Shown piece after piece: positions 17,484 through 24,665 of a stretch of 64,000 nucleotides of DNA (its first letter is position 1; each line of letters begins with the position of its first letter). The notes under the pieces are model-generated. The model did not search any database, was not told the DNA's origin, and worked only from the letters and a program-made list of their open reading frames with translations. Location of the stretch: positions 1-64,000 of the forward strand of contig NZ_AUFM01000001.1 in the NCBI RefSeq assembly GCF_000426505.1, written 5' to 3'. The stretch comes from Nisaea denitrificans DSM 18348. Lineage in GTDB: Bacteria; Pseudomonadota; Alphaproteobacteria; Thalassobaculales; Thalassobaculaceae. Position numbers and translations under genes: made by a program.

Positions 17484-17497
17484 GTCAGGCTTTTTCC

Positions 17498-17734
17498 TTA
17501 GAGGTTTGCTTTGCTTTGATTTGAGCAACAGGCCGCCGCACGCTGCCGCCAAAGGCCGTAGGCCATCATTGCCAGAAAGACCGCGAGCGTCGGAAACAGC
17601 ACGTAGTCGATCCAGCCGAGCCAGGCCGACAGACCGACGACGCCGAGTGCTATGACGAGCACCGGCGTGAAGCAGCAAATGGCAGCGATTACCGAGCCTG
17701 CGATGCCCGTTTTCAGTATGGTTGCGTCTTTCAT
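17498..17734 (-). CDS. merF: Mercury transport protein MerF
   Basis: This 78-residue protein has two membrane helices and the two vicinal cysteine pairs of MerF: ICCFTPV (C20, C21) at the first helix and AACCSN (C69, C70) after the second. MerF takes Hg(II) from MerP and carries it into the cytoplasm. It lies between merP and merA with 10- and 14-bp gaps. Its presence together with MerT gives this operon two inner-membrane importers. Confidence 0.93.
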   Translation of the reverse strand: MKDATILKTGIAGSVIAAICCFTPVLVIALGVVGLSAWLGWIDYVLFPTLAVFLAMMAYGLWRQRAAACCSNQSKANL

Positions 17735-17744
17735 CGATCCCTGC

Positions 17745-18077
17745 CTAACCCTTAACCGAGGCGGGGTAGCCCGCATTGGCCGAAGCTGCGGCAATGGCTT
17801 CGATCGTGGTGACCGACGGATCGAATGCAACCGTTGCTGTCTTCGCCGCGTAGTCAATCTTGACCGATCGCACGCCTCTGACCTGTTCCATCGCCTTTTT
17901 TACCGTGACCGGGCAGAGTGCGCAGGTCATGTTCTCGACCGCGAAGGTCGTCGACTGAACCGTGGCCACCTGGGCGGCCGCGGACTGCGCTGAAGCGGTA
18001 GAGACAGTCGTAAAGCTGAAGCCCCCAAGTCCGCCGAGAGCGAGCACGGCTGCCGCGAGAATGAGGGACCGTTTCAT
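17745..18077 (-). CDS. merP: Periplasmic mercury-binding protein MerP
   Basis: This 110-residue protein has a signal peptide (ending near ASA, residue 30) and one HMA domain with VENMTCALC (C52, C55). MerP binds Hg(II) in the periplasm and passes it to MerT or MerF. The core motif reads NMTCALC rather than the common GMTCxxC. It is followed 10 bp later by merF and preceded 12 bp earlier by merT. Confidence 0.93.
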   Translation of the reverse strand: MKRSLILAAAVLALGGLGGFSFTTVSTASAQSAAAQVATVQSTTFAVENMTCALCPVTVKKAMEQVRGVRSVKIDYAAKTATVAFDPSVTTIEAIAAASANAGYPASVKG

Positions 18078-18089
18078 ATCGTTTGCTAC

Positions 18090-18485
18090 TTAGTAGAAGA
18101 GTGGCGCCCACCAGTTGATTGTCAGAGCCATAAGGACCAGCGCAGTCGCCAGCCAGAGAGCAGTTTTGGTGATGAGGGCGGATTGCGGTTTGGCGCAGCA
18201 CGATCCATCGACGCAAGCAGGTTTGGCCTTCAAATATACCTGCCGAAAACCAAGCCCGATGAAGATGAGCGTCACCGCTGCAAAGTACGGCTTGTAAGGC
18301 TCCAGCGCCGTCAGCGTACTAATCCACGTCCCGGACACGCCCAGCATCAAAAGAGTAAGTGGCGCGATACAGCAGGTCGATGCCAAGATGGCGCCGATGA
18401 TGCCTCCTGCCGCGAACCATCTTTTCTTGCGGTCCACAGCGTCATCAGACTGAAGTGCCACTGGTTCCGCTCGTATGAGTGCCAT
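18090..18485 (-). CDS. merT: Mercury transport protein MerT
   Basis: This 131-residue inner-membrane protein has three to four helices. The first carries the vicinal pair STCCIAP (C38, C39) that accepts Hg(II) from MerP, and the loop after the second has CVDGSCC (C91, C96, C97). These match the MerT pattern. It is the first gene after the MerR-controlled promoter at 18517-18547, so its expression should be mercury inducible. Confidence 0.93.
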   Translation of the reverse strand: MALIRAEPVALQSDDAVDRKKRWFAAGGIIGAILASTCCIAPLTLLMLGVSGTWISTLTALEPYKPYFAAVTLIFIGLGFRQVYLKAKPACVDGSCCAKPQSALITKTALWLATALVLMALTINWWAPLFY

Positions 18486-18516
18486 CCGTCATCGTCCTCG
18501 CTATTGTTCTGATAAT

Positions 18517-18547
18517 AAGGTAAGGTCTGTAGTAACTACAGGCTCAA
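18517..18547 (-). promoter_or_regulatory. merTPFA promoter and MerR operator
   Basis: On the minus strand: -35 TTGAGC (18547-18542), a 19-bp spacer containing the perfect dyad CTGTAG-TTA-CTACAG (18541-18527), and -10 TACCTT (18522-18517). Dyad and spacer length are the hallmark of MerR-regulated promoters, in which metal-bound MerR untwists the overlong spacer. It lies between the divergent merT and merR genes and probably also represses merR. Confidence 0.85.
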
Positions 18548-18562
18548 GAGGTTTTCGACGCA

Positions 18563-18976
18563 ATGACCGATCGCGTTGCTGGGAGAGGATTGAAGCGCGC
18601 GGCGCTGGCGCGGCGGACCGGCTGCAACCTGGAGACCATCCGCTACTACGAGAAAATCAACCTCATGCCAGCGCCGCCGCGCACCGCATCGGGCTACCGT
18701 GTCTATGATGAGCAGCACGTCGCGCGCTTACGCTTTATCCTGCGCGCCCGCGAACTGGGGTTTACTATTGAGGAAACCCGGGGACTGCTTGGCTTGGTAG
18801 ATGGAGGAACCCAGACATGCGCGGAGGTGAAGGAGCGCACCGTGCGCCACCTTGCCGATGTGCGAGCGAAAATCGCCGATCTCCAAAGGATCGAGCGGGT
18901 GCTCGCAACGACCGCAGCGTCTTGTACTGGCGACGATGTCCCTAAATGTCCGGTATTGGAAGCACTCGCTTCATAA
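18563..18976 (+). CDS. merR: Mercury-responsive regulator MerR
   Basis: This 137-residue protein has a MerR winged-helix N terminus (ARRTGCNLETIRYYEKINLM) and a dimerisation helix. It carries the three Hg-binding cysteines in MerR spacing: C86 in TCAEV, C121 and C129 in SCTGDDVPKCP. The third Cys and the loop length separate it from CueR-type copper sensors. It is divergent from merT across the operator at 18527-18541. Confidence 0.95.
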   Translation: MTDRVAGRGLKRAALARRTGCNLETIRYYEKINLMPAPPRTASGYRVYDEQHVARLRFILRARELGFTIEETRGLLGLVDGGTQTCAEVKERTVRHLADVRAKIADLQRIERVLATTAASCTGDDVPKCPVLEALAS

Positions 18977-19371
18977 TCGTGAGCTACTCGGCTGCGACTG
19001 TCACCGTCTCTCGCGGCGCCTTCCGCCTTGGTGCAGTTGTCAGGCCGCCTCTCTTAAAGCGTCCCGGTTATCCTCACGACCTGCCGTACTACTGCGACTA
19101 CGAAAACGAGATGCTGTCGTACCACGATGATGGCATTTCTAGTCTTGGGCCCAAGCAGCCGCTTAGTAAGTTCGCTTAACGTCCGCTCTTACCCGTTCCG
19201 GTCATCCTCGAAAACCATAGAAAATTACAAATCCCGTTGAGCATGGCTTGCCATGCGAATAGGGCAGGGGACAGCCTAAAGCGGCGTGTGGGGGTATAAG
19301 AGATTATTCGAGTGGGACCACCACACCTATCCTGCCAACGGAAAGACAAATAAAAGAAGAGAATCGGGAAA

Positions 19372-19395
19372 AACTTCAATAATCTCCAATAATTT
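19372..19395 (+). repeat. 24-bp direct repeat, copy 1
   Basis: Begins AACTTCAATAATCTCC and ends AATAATTT; identical to 19464-19487. Between the two copies lie looser versions (TATTTCCAATAA and CTACAATAATTT, 19420-19445). Such spacing could mark iterons or regulator-binding sites; which of these is not determined. Confidence 0.6.
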
Positions 19396-19463
19396 CTGAA
19401 TATCTCCTACAAATTCAGATTATTTCCAATAACCTACAATAATTTTAACCTTTATAAAGCTGC

Positions 19464-19487
19464 AACTTCAATAATCTCCAATAATTT
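19464..19487 (+). repeat. 24-bp direct repeat, copy 2
   Basis: Perfect second copy of the repeat at 19372-19395, 92 bp downstream start to start and about 120 bp before the recombinase fragment. Confidence 0.6.
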
Positions 19488-19606
19488 GTACATCACAGGG
19501 AAAATACTAAAATTCATGTGAAATATTTTTGTAGATTTACAGTTTTAATATTTCACAATGGTCAACCAAATTATGAAAATCATGTTGAAGTTAAAGTAAA
19601 TTACAT

Positions 19607-20248
19607 ATGCCAAACTCTCGGTCTTCTAGAAGCCATCAAGAGACGCTGAACGCATCGACAGATGATCAGTTCACAACCATGCTCCGATGCATCCTGCAGC
19701 CGAATTCATCGGCTGAGGTCCTGGTCGCGGAGCTGCACGCTATGTCGAAAAGGTCCAGCAGCGAAAAGACCCATAAAGGGACACGCCGGGCCGTAGAGCG
19801 TGGCGGTGTGCCAGGCGGCAAGACGTATGGATATGATATCGTGCGCGGCATTGATGAGCGCGTAGATCCGCTGCGCGGATTGCGCATAATCAATGAAGGC
19901 GAAGCCCAAATCGTCCGGTTGATATTCAATCAATTTGAGTCCGGAGTGCGCCCACGCGAGATATGCCGACAATTGAATGAGAAAGGAATACTATCGCCGC
20001 GCGGTAAACTCTGGCATCAGACGACACTTTTAGGCACTGCATCCCGACAAAGCGGGATTCTGAGGCAACCGCTCTATGTGGGCCTGATTACGTTTTGCAA
20101 ACAAGAATATCATCGGCAGAGATCAGGAAAACGCACAGCAATTCCACGCTCGATAGATGAATGGATTCGGGTTGCTGTTCTGTATCTTAGAATCATTGAA
20201 ATGGAACAGTTTGAACGCGTTCAAGATGTCATTTCGAATGGGGGGTAA
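19607..20248 (+). CDS. Serine recombinase fragment (recombinase domain only)
   Basis: This 213-residue product matches the C-terminal DNA-binding 'recombinase' domain of large serine recombinases: SKRSSSEKTHKGTRRAVERGG, GKTYGYDIVRGIDE, EAQIVRLIFNQFESGVRPREICRQLNEKG and SPRGKLWHQ. The N-terminal resolvase domain with the catalytic Ser is absent; the first 45 residues are unrelated or degraded, and the upstream DNA is AT-rich repeats. The protein also ends before the usual zinc-ribbon/coiled-coil region. It may be a decayed recombinase or a DNA-binding derivative. It cannot catalyse strand exchange as it stands. Confidence 0.6.
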   Translation: MPNSRSSRSHQETLNASTDDQFTTMLRCILQPNSSAEVLVAELHAMSKRSSSEKTHKGTRRAVERGGVPGGKTYGYDIVRGIDERVDPLRGLRIINEGEAQIVRLIFNQFESGVRPREICRQLNEKGILSPRGKLWHQTTLLGTASRQSGILRQPLYVGLITFCKQEYHRQRSGKRTAIPRSIDEWIRVAVLYLRIIEMEQFERVQDVISNGG

Positions 20249-20455
20249 TTTTTTTATTACAAAAAAAACTAATTAAATCAGATGATTATAAATCATAATT
20301 TCCCATAATGTTCATTACGCAACATTTATTTTAAACAATAATAAAATGCAATTCATCCCGCCATCGACAACGATCACCGCCTTTCACTACCCCGCTTTCA
20401 GATATTCCTTTGGCTCAGACGTGAAGGAATAGTCAAACGTCCTTCTTCGAAAGCC

Positions 20456-20482
20456 AAAATTGGGCGCAAAGCGCCCGATTTT
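20456..20482. terminator. Bidirectional intrinsic terminator
   Basis: GGGCGC-AAA-GCGCCC (20462-20476) is flanked by an A-tract on the left and GATTTTT on the right, so a U-tract follows the hairpin on either strand. It lies between convergent genes (19607 plus, 20637 minus), where such a terminator is expected. Confidence 0.7.
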
Positions 20483-20532
20483 TCCTATTAAATCCGCGCC
20501 GCGTCCACGACAGCGGGCGCACAAGAATAAGC

Positions 20533-20555
20533 CGGCCGGGCCTTTGGCCCGGCCG
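20533..20555. terminator. Perfect 10-bp hairpin
   Basis: CGGCCGGGCC-TTT-GGCCCGGCCG, a 10-bp perfect stem. There is no U-tract next to it, so it may be an RNA-stabilising or Rho-assisting structure and not a classical terminator. Confidence 0.4.
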
Positions 20556-20596
20556 ACAAAAGCGCGGAACTTTTCCAGTGTGGTTAGGCTATCGGA

Positions 20597-20629
20597 GCGA
20601 CGGGGCCCGGTGTTATCCGGCCCCGTCGC
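20597..20629 (-). terminator. 11-bp hairpin after DUF4942 gene
   Basis: GCGACGGGGCC and GGCCCCGTCGC form an 11-bp perfect stem with an 11-nt loop, 7 bp past the stop codon of the minus-strand DUF4942 gene. No U-run follows it on that strand. Likely a 3' end structure. Confidence 0.5.
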
Positions 20630-20636
20630 CTGAGCT

Positions 20637-22070
20637 TTAGCGGGAGTAGAGTCCGCCCTTCCGTAGCGCCAGGAGGCAGGTGTTGACGTTCGTGCCGACC
20701 TCTCGAAACGAGCCGGACGGAAAGTCCCAAAAACGCCCTGAGTGTTGCTCTACGATCTCCCGGAACGACTTTGATTTTTTCGTCTCGCGAAACTCGGTTG
20801 CGGCACTCATAACCGCGACCAAATGCCCGCCGTCCTTCAGGAGTGAGAAGGCATGGAGAACATGGTCTATATCGCGCTCCCTATCAAAAGGCGGGTTCAT
20901 TATCACCACATCATAAAGCGCGTCGGCGGCGGGTTGGTAGGCGAGAAAATCGACCGGGAGAACGCGCCGGTAAAGGCCGCTTTCGCTGAGTGCTTTTGCT
21001 CGATCTGTGTTCAACTCGACACAATCGACAACCGCCCCAGCCGCAACAGCGAGTTTGGCAAGATTTCCTGTCCCAGCTGATGGCTCAAGAACCAATCGTG
21101 GTTCACCATTGACCACCATGTGAGGCGCCCGCTCCATCACCATCCTTCCGACGGCCTCCGGGGTCGGGAACCACCCCATGTTACGTGCCAGTCCCATCTT
21201 GGGTGTAAGCCCATCGTCCTTGTCGGCTTCTCGCTCCTCTGGGATGGGATTGCCGTAGAATTCGCCAAGCGCCTTGTTGACCTCCGCCAGCAAATCCTTA
21301 CGGGTAAAGTAGAGATGCAAGCTGCCCTTTTTCCACGTTCGGATCCGGAAATACTCGGTCTCTAAGACGGTTTGCCGGAGCCCTGTCGAATAGGCTCCGC
21401 GTGTGGCATCCGTCACCGCGGCGGCAACAGACAGATGGCGCGGTAAAGGCGGCTTACCCTCCATAAAACAAAAGATTCGTTCAACGTCCATTAGCGTATC
21501 GTCATAGTGCCAGCCATGATTCCATCCGCCCCACCCGCTCAGCGCGTTTTCAAGCACAATTCGGTGCTTGAACTTGAAAGTGTCGTTGGAGCGAAAACGG
21601 CGATCCAGCGCCGTGAAGGCGTCGGCGATACCTTCTTGAATGGTGTGGTTCAGCCCAGCGAACCGCGCCTGTAATGTGGCAAAGATATTCTCAACGGTCG
21701 GCTCGGGCGGATCTGTAATCAACGCCTGCCGCAACTCGTTCTTTTGGCGGCGGTTCATGATCGATTCAAGGTCCGTGTGCTCGATGAGTTTAGCCCAAAG
21801 ATTGACGGACGTTATGAACTCGACCTTCGCCATATAATCGGCTTCGTCCAGGACCTTGATTGGCTGGATATAGAATTCCTCGTTGTCTCGTGTGTGGCGA
21901 TTGTAGCTCACCCCATTCTGGGGGCTGATCGAACGCAATAGGCTGTTTGCCTGGGCGAGCGCTTCTTGCGCATCGATAAGGCGGGCATGGGATTCGCGGA
22001 AGGCGGCAAGAGCCGCCTCCCTCTTCTCGACGTTCTGGGCGACTGTCTCACGGGGAACTAGCATATTCAT
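20637..22070 (-). CDS. DUF4942 domain / class I SAM methyltransferase
   Basis: This 477-residue protein has an N-terminal DUF4942 region (about residues 60-270, including WGGWNHGWHYDDTLMDVERIF) and a C-terminal Rossmann methyltransferase domain with LEPSAGTGNLAKLAV (SAM motif I) and MNPPFDRERD (catalytic NPPF, about 392). The NPPF motif is typical of N6-adenine or N4-cytosine DNA methyltransferases. No matching restriction endonuclease is nearby, so an orphan plasmid modification enzyme is inferred. It overlaps the 74-aa gene upstream by 4 bp and follows ArdC in the same operon, so the operon pairs antirestriction with possible self-methylation. Confidence 0.8.
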   Translation of the reverse strand: MNMLVPRETVAQNVEKREAALAAFRESHARLIDAQEALAQANSLLRSISPQNGVSYNRHTRDNEEFYIQPIKVLDEADYMAKVEFITSVNLWAKLIEHTDLESIMNRRQKNELRQALITDPPEPTVENIFATLQARFAGLNHTIQEGIADAFTALDRRFRSNDTFKFKHRIVLENALSGWGGWNHGWHYDDTLMDVERIFCFMEGKPPLPRHLSVAAAVTDATRGAYSTGLRQTVLETEYFRIRTWKKGSLHLYFTRKDLLAEVNKALGEFYGNPIPEEREADKDDGLTPKMGLARNMGWFPTPEAVGRMVMERAPHMVVNGEPRLVLEPSAGTGNLAKLAVAAGAVVDCVELNTDRAKALSESGLYRRVLPVDFLAYQPAADALYDVVIMNPPFDRERDIDHVLHAFSLLKDGGHLVAVMSAATEFRETKKSKSFREIVEQHSGRFWDFPSGSFREVGTNVNTCLLALRKGGLYSR

Positions 22071-22291
22071 GGCCGGGCTCCCTCTTCTTTGAGCGCGGCG
22101 AATGTCCGTCCGTAACGCTTTAAAATAGCGTCCTCGTCCAGCTTTTCGACAACATGCACATAGAGCAGAAGATCCCGCACGACGTCTTCGATCGTGAAAT
22201 TCTGTTTAGGGAAAACGTTCCCGACATAGGCTTCCAACATGTACCGGCCCAAATTCACGTGGTGCAGCGTTTCGTCTGAATATTGTTTCAT
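22067..22291 (-). CDS. Small plasmid protein of unknown function
   Basis: This 74-residue acidic, helical protein (NLGRYMLEAYVGNVFPKQ, then EDVVRDLLLYVHVVEKL) is translated between ardC and the DUF4942 methyltransferase. The ATG at 22291 lies 11 bp past the ardC stop, and its own end overlaps the next start in an ATGA. No family recognised. Operon position suggests a role with antirestriction or modification. Confidence 0.6.
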   Translation of the reverse strand: MKQYSDETLHHVNLGRYMLEAYVGNVFPKQNFTIEDVVRDLLLYVHVVEKLDEDAILKRYGRTFAALKEEGARP

Positions 22292-22301
22292 GATCCGGGC
22301 C

Positions 22302-23222
22302 CTACTCCGCCGCGATCTGCAATGCCGGATCGGCTTGCAAGCCGTCGAGATAATTGACGGCGCGTTGTGCATGGGAAGCAGCACGGAAGATTGCCTGCTT
22401 GTCGCCCTTCAGGACCTTCAGCCAGCTTTGAATATAGGCGGCGTGGTCGTCCAGGTGATCCGGGCGTAGCCCCAGCGTGACGCCAAGGAATGCAGAGCCG
22501 ATTTCTGCAACAAGCTCCTCAATGGCGTAGGCTTCATCGCCCCACTTTTTTCGGCCAAAATTCCGGTCAATCCGTCCCGGTCCTTTCGTCCAGTGGATAT
22601 GCTCGTGCGCGAGAGTGCCGTAGTATTTTTCGGGGTCGGCGAAGGTCTCGAAAGACGGCATGCGGATGTAATCGGCAGTCCCGCCGTAAGCGTAAAATGC
22701 TTTGTTCCCGCCGTGCCTCACTTCGGAACCGGTTGCCGCGAAATAACGTTCGGCGTCGTCCCTCCTCTCGGCGTTCGGTTTGGTTGGTTGAGCCTTGGGG
22801 AAGTATTCACCCGGTAGACCCTCGATCTGATCCGCATTGAAAACGGCGTAGGCTTTCGTGAAGCGGCGCTGCCGCGCTTCTTCGTCCTCGCTGTTGTCTG
22901 GCTCCTCGTCAGTTTTGACGGTCATTGTCCCGGCATAGAAAACGGTCGTGCCCTTCTCGCCTTTGCGGACCTGGGCGCCAAGCTCCGTTGCCTGTCGGTA
23001 GGTCATCCAGTAAGGCGACGTGTAGCCGCTCGCCTGCGCTTCCATCCAAAGGGCAATGATGTTCACGCCCTTGTAGGCTTCGCCGCTTGATCGAAGAGGT
23101 TTTTCGGGAATGGCTCCAGCGTCCCACGGCTTTTGCCAAGGGCGGACGCCGGTTTCCAGCGCTGCGACGATCTTGTCTGTTACCGCCTGCATGTGATCTG
23201 TTTTTGTCGTCGTCTTGCCCAT
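22302..23222 (-). CDS. ardC: ArdC-type antirestriction protein
   Basis: This 306-residue protein has the ArdC N-terminal single-strand DNA-binding region (residues 8-100, with ETGVRPWQKPW and YRQATELGAQVRKGEKGTTV) and a C-terminal zincin-like metallopeptidase domain with LAHEHIHW (HExxH at 206-210) and a downstream ELVAEIGSAFL helix for the third ligand. ArdC proteins protect incoming plasmid DNA from restriction in the recipient. It is first in a three-gene operon and is preceded by R1 leader copy 1, whose hairpin ends about 20 nt before the start codon. A truncated duplicate is at 54583-54897. Confidence 0.9.
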   Translation of the reverse strand: MGKTTTKTDHMQAVTDKIVAALETGVRPWQKPWDAGAIPEKPLRSSGEAYKGVNIIALWMEAQASGYTSPYWMTYRQATELGAQVRKGEKGTTVFYAGTMTVKTDEEPDNSEDEEARQRRFTKAYAVFNADQIEGLPGEYFPKAQPTKPNAERRDDAERYFAATGSEVRHGGNKAFYAYGGTADYIRMPSFETFADPEKYYGTLAHEHIHWTKGPGRIDRNFGRKKWGDEAYAIEELVAEIGSAFLGVTLGLRPDHLDDHAAYIQSWLKVLKGDKQAIFRAASHAQRAVNYLDGLQADPALQIAAE

Positions 23223-23240
23223 GTTTAGGCCCCTCTTCTT

Positions 23241-23407
23241 TTGGTGCAGGGTTGCTGTTCACAACTGCAACCCTGCATCTCCGGCGAGGAGCGAGAGAGG
23301 GGTGAAAGGCCGGCACGCCGGGAGGGGAATCACCCGCCCTCTTGGGCGCCGCGCAGCGGCGGGTTGGCAGGGCCTTGGCCCGAAACCTGGGGATACCCGG
23401 CAGGACG
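23241..23407 (-). promoter_or_regulatory. R1 leader element, copy 1 (upstream of ardC)
   Basis: First of three copies of a conserved non-coding element. Next to the ardC ribosome-binding site (AGAGGGG) is a perfect 11-bp hairpin, TGCAGGGTTGC (23245-23255) with GCAACCCTGCA (23267-23277), loop TGTTCACAACT. Beyond it lie blocks shared by all copies: CTCCGGCGAGGAGCGAGAG, GGGTTGGCAGGGCC and GGATACCCGGCAGGACG. Internal hairpins include CGCCGC-GCA-GCGGCG. Similarity to copy 3 continues to about 23490. It is read as a structured 5' leader on the minus strand. Confidence 0.65.
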
Positions 23408-23581
23408 CGAGGGGACCGAGTCTAGCCTTTGTGGGGAGAGAGCAGCGCTCTCTTCACGCCGAGAGCGAAAGCGGGGAATAAGAACCGTACCGCACCGCCC
23501 AAGGGCGGGAAAAAGAACACCGTATTCACCAGTGATAGAATGCTGCGCATTGATCGTCAGGAGCTGAGCAGATTGTCGGAT

Positions 23582-23645
23582 GACCGCTTCCCACCCTGCG
23601 GAGCCTGATGGCCCATTTGGCCGGCGGCGACCCAAAGCGGGCAGT
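23582..23645 (+). repeat. Flanking repeat, left copy
   Basis: GACCGCTTCCCACCC (23582-23596) recurs exactly at 38708-38722, and the partner arm AAGCGGGCAGT (23635-23645) recurs at 38724-38734. In the right copy the arms are adjacent and form a CCGCTT/AAGCGG hairpin; here 38 bp separate them. The two copies lie on either side of the NO/N2O block. Confidence 0.55.
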
Positions 23646-23865
23646 CATGTCAAGAAACGGTGTCACCGTCCGCGACTTACCGATCTGTGCATCCGCCAGT
23701 CGAAATCCGCATGAATCTGGCGTTCGAGGCAGTCCGGATCTCCTGTGTCGGATCTGTCGGAACGCGGCGCCCGAAGGCCCTCTCATAGCGGTATCCGGCG
23801 CGTGGCCGTCGGTCGCGATCAGCCTTCGAAGCTGAGTGCCGGCTTGTGGTCGGCGCGAAACCGCC

Positions 23866-24138
23866 TCACCCACAACCGCGCCTGGCGCGTCGGTCTGCGA
23901 ACTTGGCGCGTGAGAGTATCTGTCCACTTGCATTCAGGGTGAGACGAAGACCGCGCTCTTTGTGACGAAAAATGAGGCGCCAGCGTCCTTCGTCGGCGCC
24001 ATGTCCGACTTCGCAGCGCGAAGTCATGGTGCCGTTTTGCATACATTGCCTGACTTCCTCTTCGGCGAGGCCGAAAGCTTCGCCCAGAACCGATGCAGGA
24101 ACAACGAACCCGTCTTCGTCACGCTCGATTTCGCTCAT
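23866..24138 (-). CDS. DUF6522 family protein
   Basis: This 90-residue protein matches DUF6522: VPASVLGEAFGLAEEEVRQCMQ, then SRCEVGHGADEGRWRLIFRHKERGLRL. Members are commonly encoded next to Rrf2/NsrR regulators and denitrification genes in alphaproteobacteria. It follows nsrR with a 33-bp gap on the same strand, so the two are probably co-transcribed. Function unknown; one conserved-looking Cys (SRCE) and Arg-rich strands are visible. Confidence 0.75.
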   Translation of the reverse strand: MSEIERDEDGFVVPASVLGEAFGLAEEEVRQCMQNGTMTSRCEVGHGADEGRWRLIFRHKERGLRLTLNASGQILSRAKFADRRARRGCG

Positions 24139-24171
24139 GTCGCCTCACTCCTTCGTGCGGGCGCCGGATTG

Positions 24172-24585
24172 TCACGCCGGCATCGCCTCAAGGGCGATGT
24201 CGGCCAGGGTCGACCGGTTCAGATCAGCCAGAAAAGCGGCCTCCGCCGATCGCATGCGGGCCTTCAGGCGGCACCGGCCGTCGAGAACGCAGGCACCTCC
24301 ATCGGCGCCGAGACATTCTACAAGGGGCTGGTTCTCCTCCAGTGTCCGGATCAGTTCGCCCAGTCGGATGCTGCCCGCGGGCAGGGCCAGGCATGCACCG
24401 CCACCTCCGCCTCGGCGCGTCTCGATCAGATCGGCGCGGGCAAGGTGCTGCATGATCTTGGCCAGATGGTTGCGCGAGACGTTGAATTCCGCCGCCAGTT
24501 CGGCTGTCGAGAAAGCCTTGTCGGGGGCGCTCGCCATGCGCATCAGCATACGCAGGCCATAGTCAGTGAAAGAGGTGAGACGCAT
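24172..24585 (-). CDS. nsrR: NO-sensing Rrf2 repressor NsrR
   Basis: This 137-residue protein has an Rrf2 winged helix (TDYGLRMLMRMA, then LAAEFNVSRNHLAKIMQHL) and the three Fe-S cysteines of NsrR: C91, C99 and C105 in VECLGADGGACVLDGRC. NsrR's [4Fe-4S] or [2Fe-2S] cluster reacts with nitric oxide and releases DNA. Start at 24585; an upstream ATG at 24603 would add six residues. It is divergent from a hemerythrin-type repair gene across the operator at 24610-24624, a classic NsrR target arrangement. Confidence 0.9.
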   Translation of the reverse strand: MRLTSFTDYGLRMLMRMASAPDKAFSTAELAAEFNVSRNHLAKIMQHLARADLIETRRGGGGGACLALPAGSIRLGELIRTLEENQPLVECLGADGGACVLDGRCRLKARMRSAEAAFLADLNRSTLADIALEAMPA

Positions 24586-24609
24586 GGTCGCAGCTTCCGC
24601 CATCGAATT

Positions 24610-24624
24610 GGTATTTACGATACC
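24610..24624. promoter_or_regulatory. Candidate NsrR operator
   Basis: GGTATTTACGATACC is an inverted repeat (GGTAT-N5-ATACC) midway between divergent nsrR and the hemerythrin gene at 24666. Rrf2/NsrR sites are AT-centred dyads of this form. The position fits joint autoregulation of nsrR and control of the downstream NO-response genes. Confidence 0.6.
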
Positions 24625-24665
24625 TATTTAGCGGCCGTAGGGTCAATTGCAACCCGAAAGGATGC

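Larger units (their letters stand above)
18977..19606. other. AT-rich intergenic region with repeats
   Basis: No convincing gene is present. The first 200 bp keep a high GC content and contain a perfect 7-bp hairpin, GCATGGC-TT-GCCATGC (19241-19256). From about 19370 the sequence becomes strongly AT-rich and carries two identical 24-bp direct repeats (listed separately) with degenerate CCAATAA motifs between them. It separates the mer operon from a serine-recombinase fragment. Confidence 0.5.
20249..20636. other. Intergenic region with three strong hairpins
   Basis: No gene is seen. The first 90 bp are very AT-rich. Further on are three perfect hairpins, listed separately, between the convergent recombinase fragment and the DUF4942 gene. 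Confidence 0.6.

Noticed and set aside
18946-19179. 77-codon open frame after merR
   Set aside because: No domain, no ribosome-binding site, and starts inside merR; judged to be chance.
19241-19330. Possible tRNA or tmRNA end (palindrome followed by CCACCA)
   Set aside because: No cloverleaf, no T-loop motif and no acceptor stem can be drawn.
19372-19487. CRISPR-like array
   Set aside because: Only two perfect repeats, AT-rich and with degenerate repeats in the spacer; no cas genes in the window.
23526-23933. 135-codon open frame on the minus strand
   Set aside because: Arg/Pro/Ala-rich, no domain or ribosome-binding site, overlaps the DUF6522 gene and the flanking repeat.
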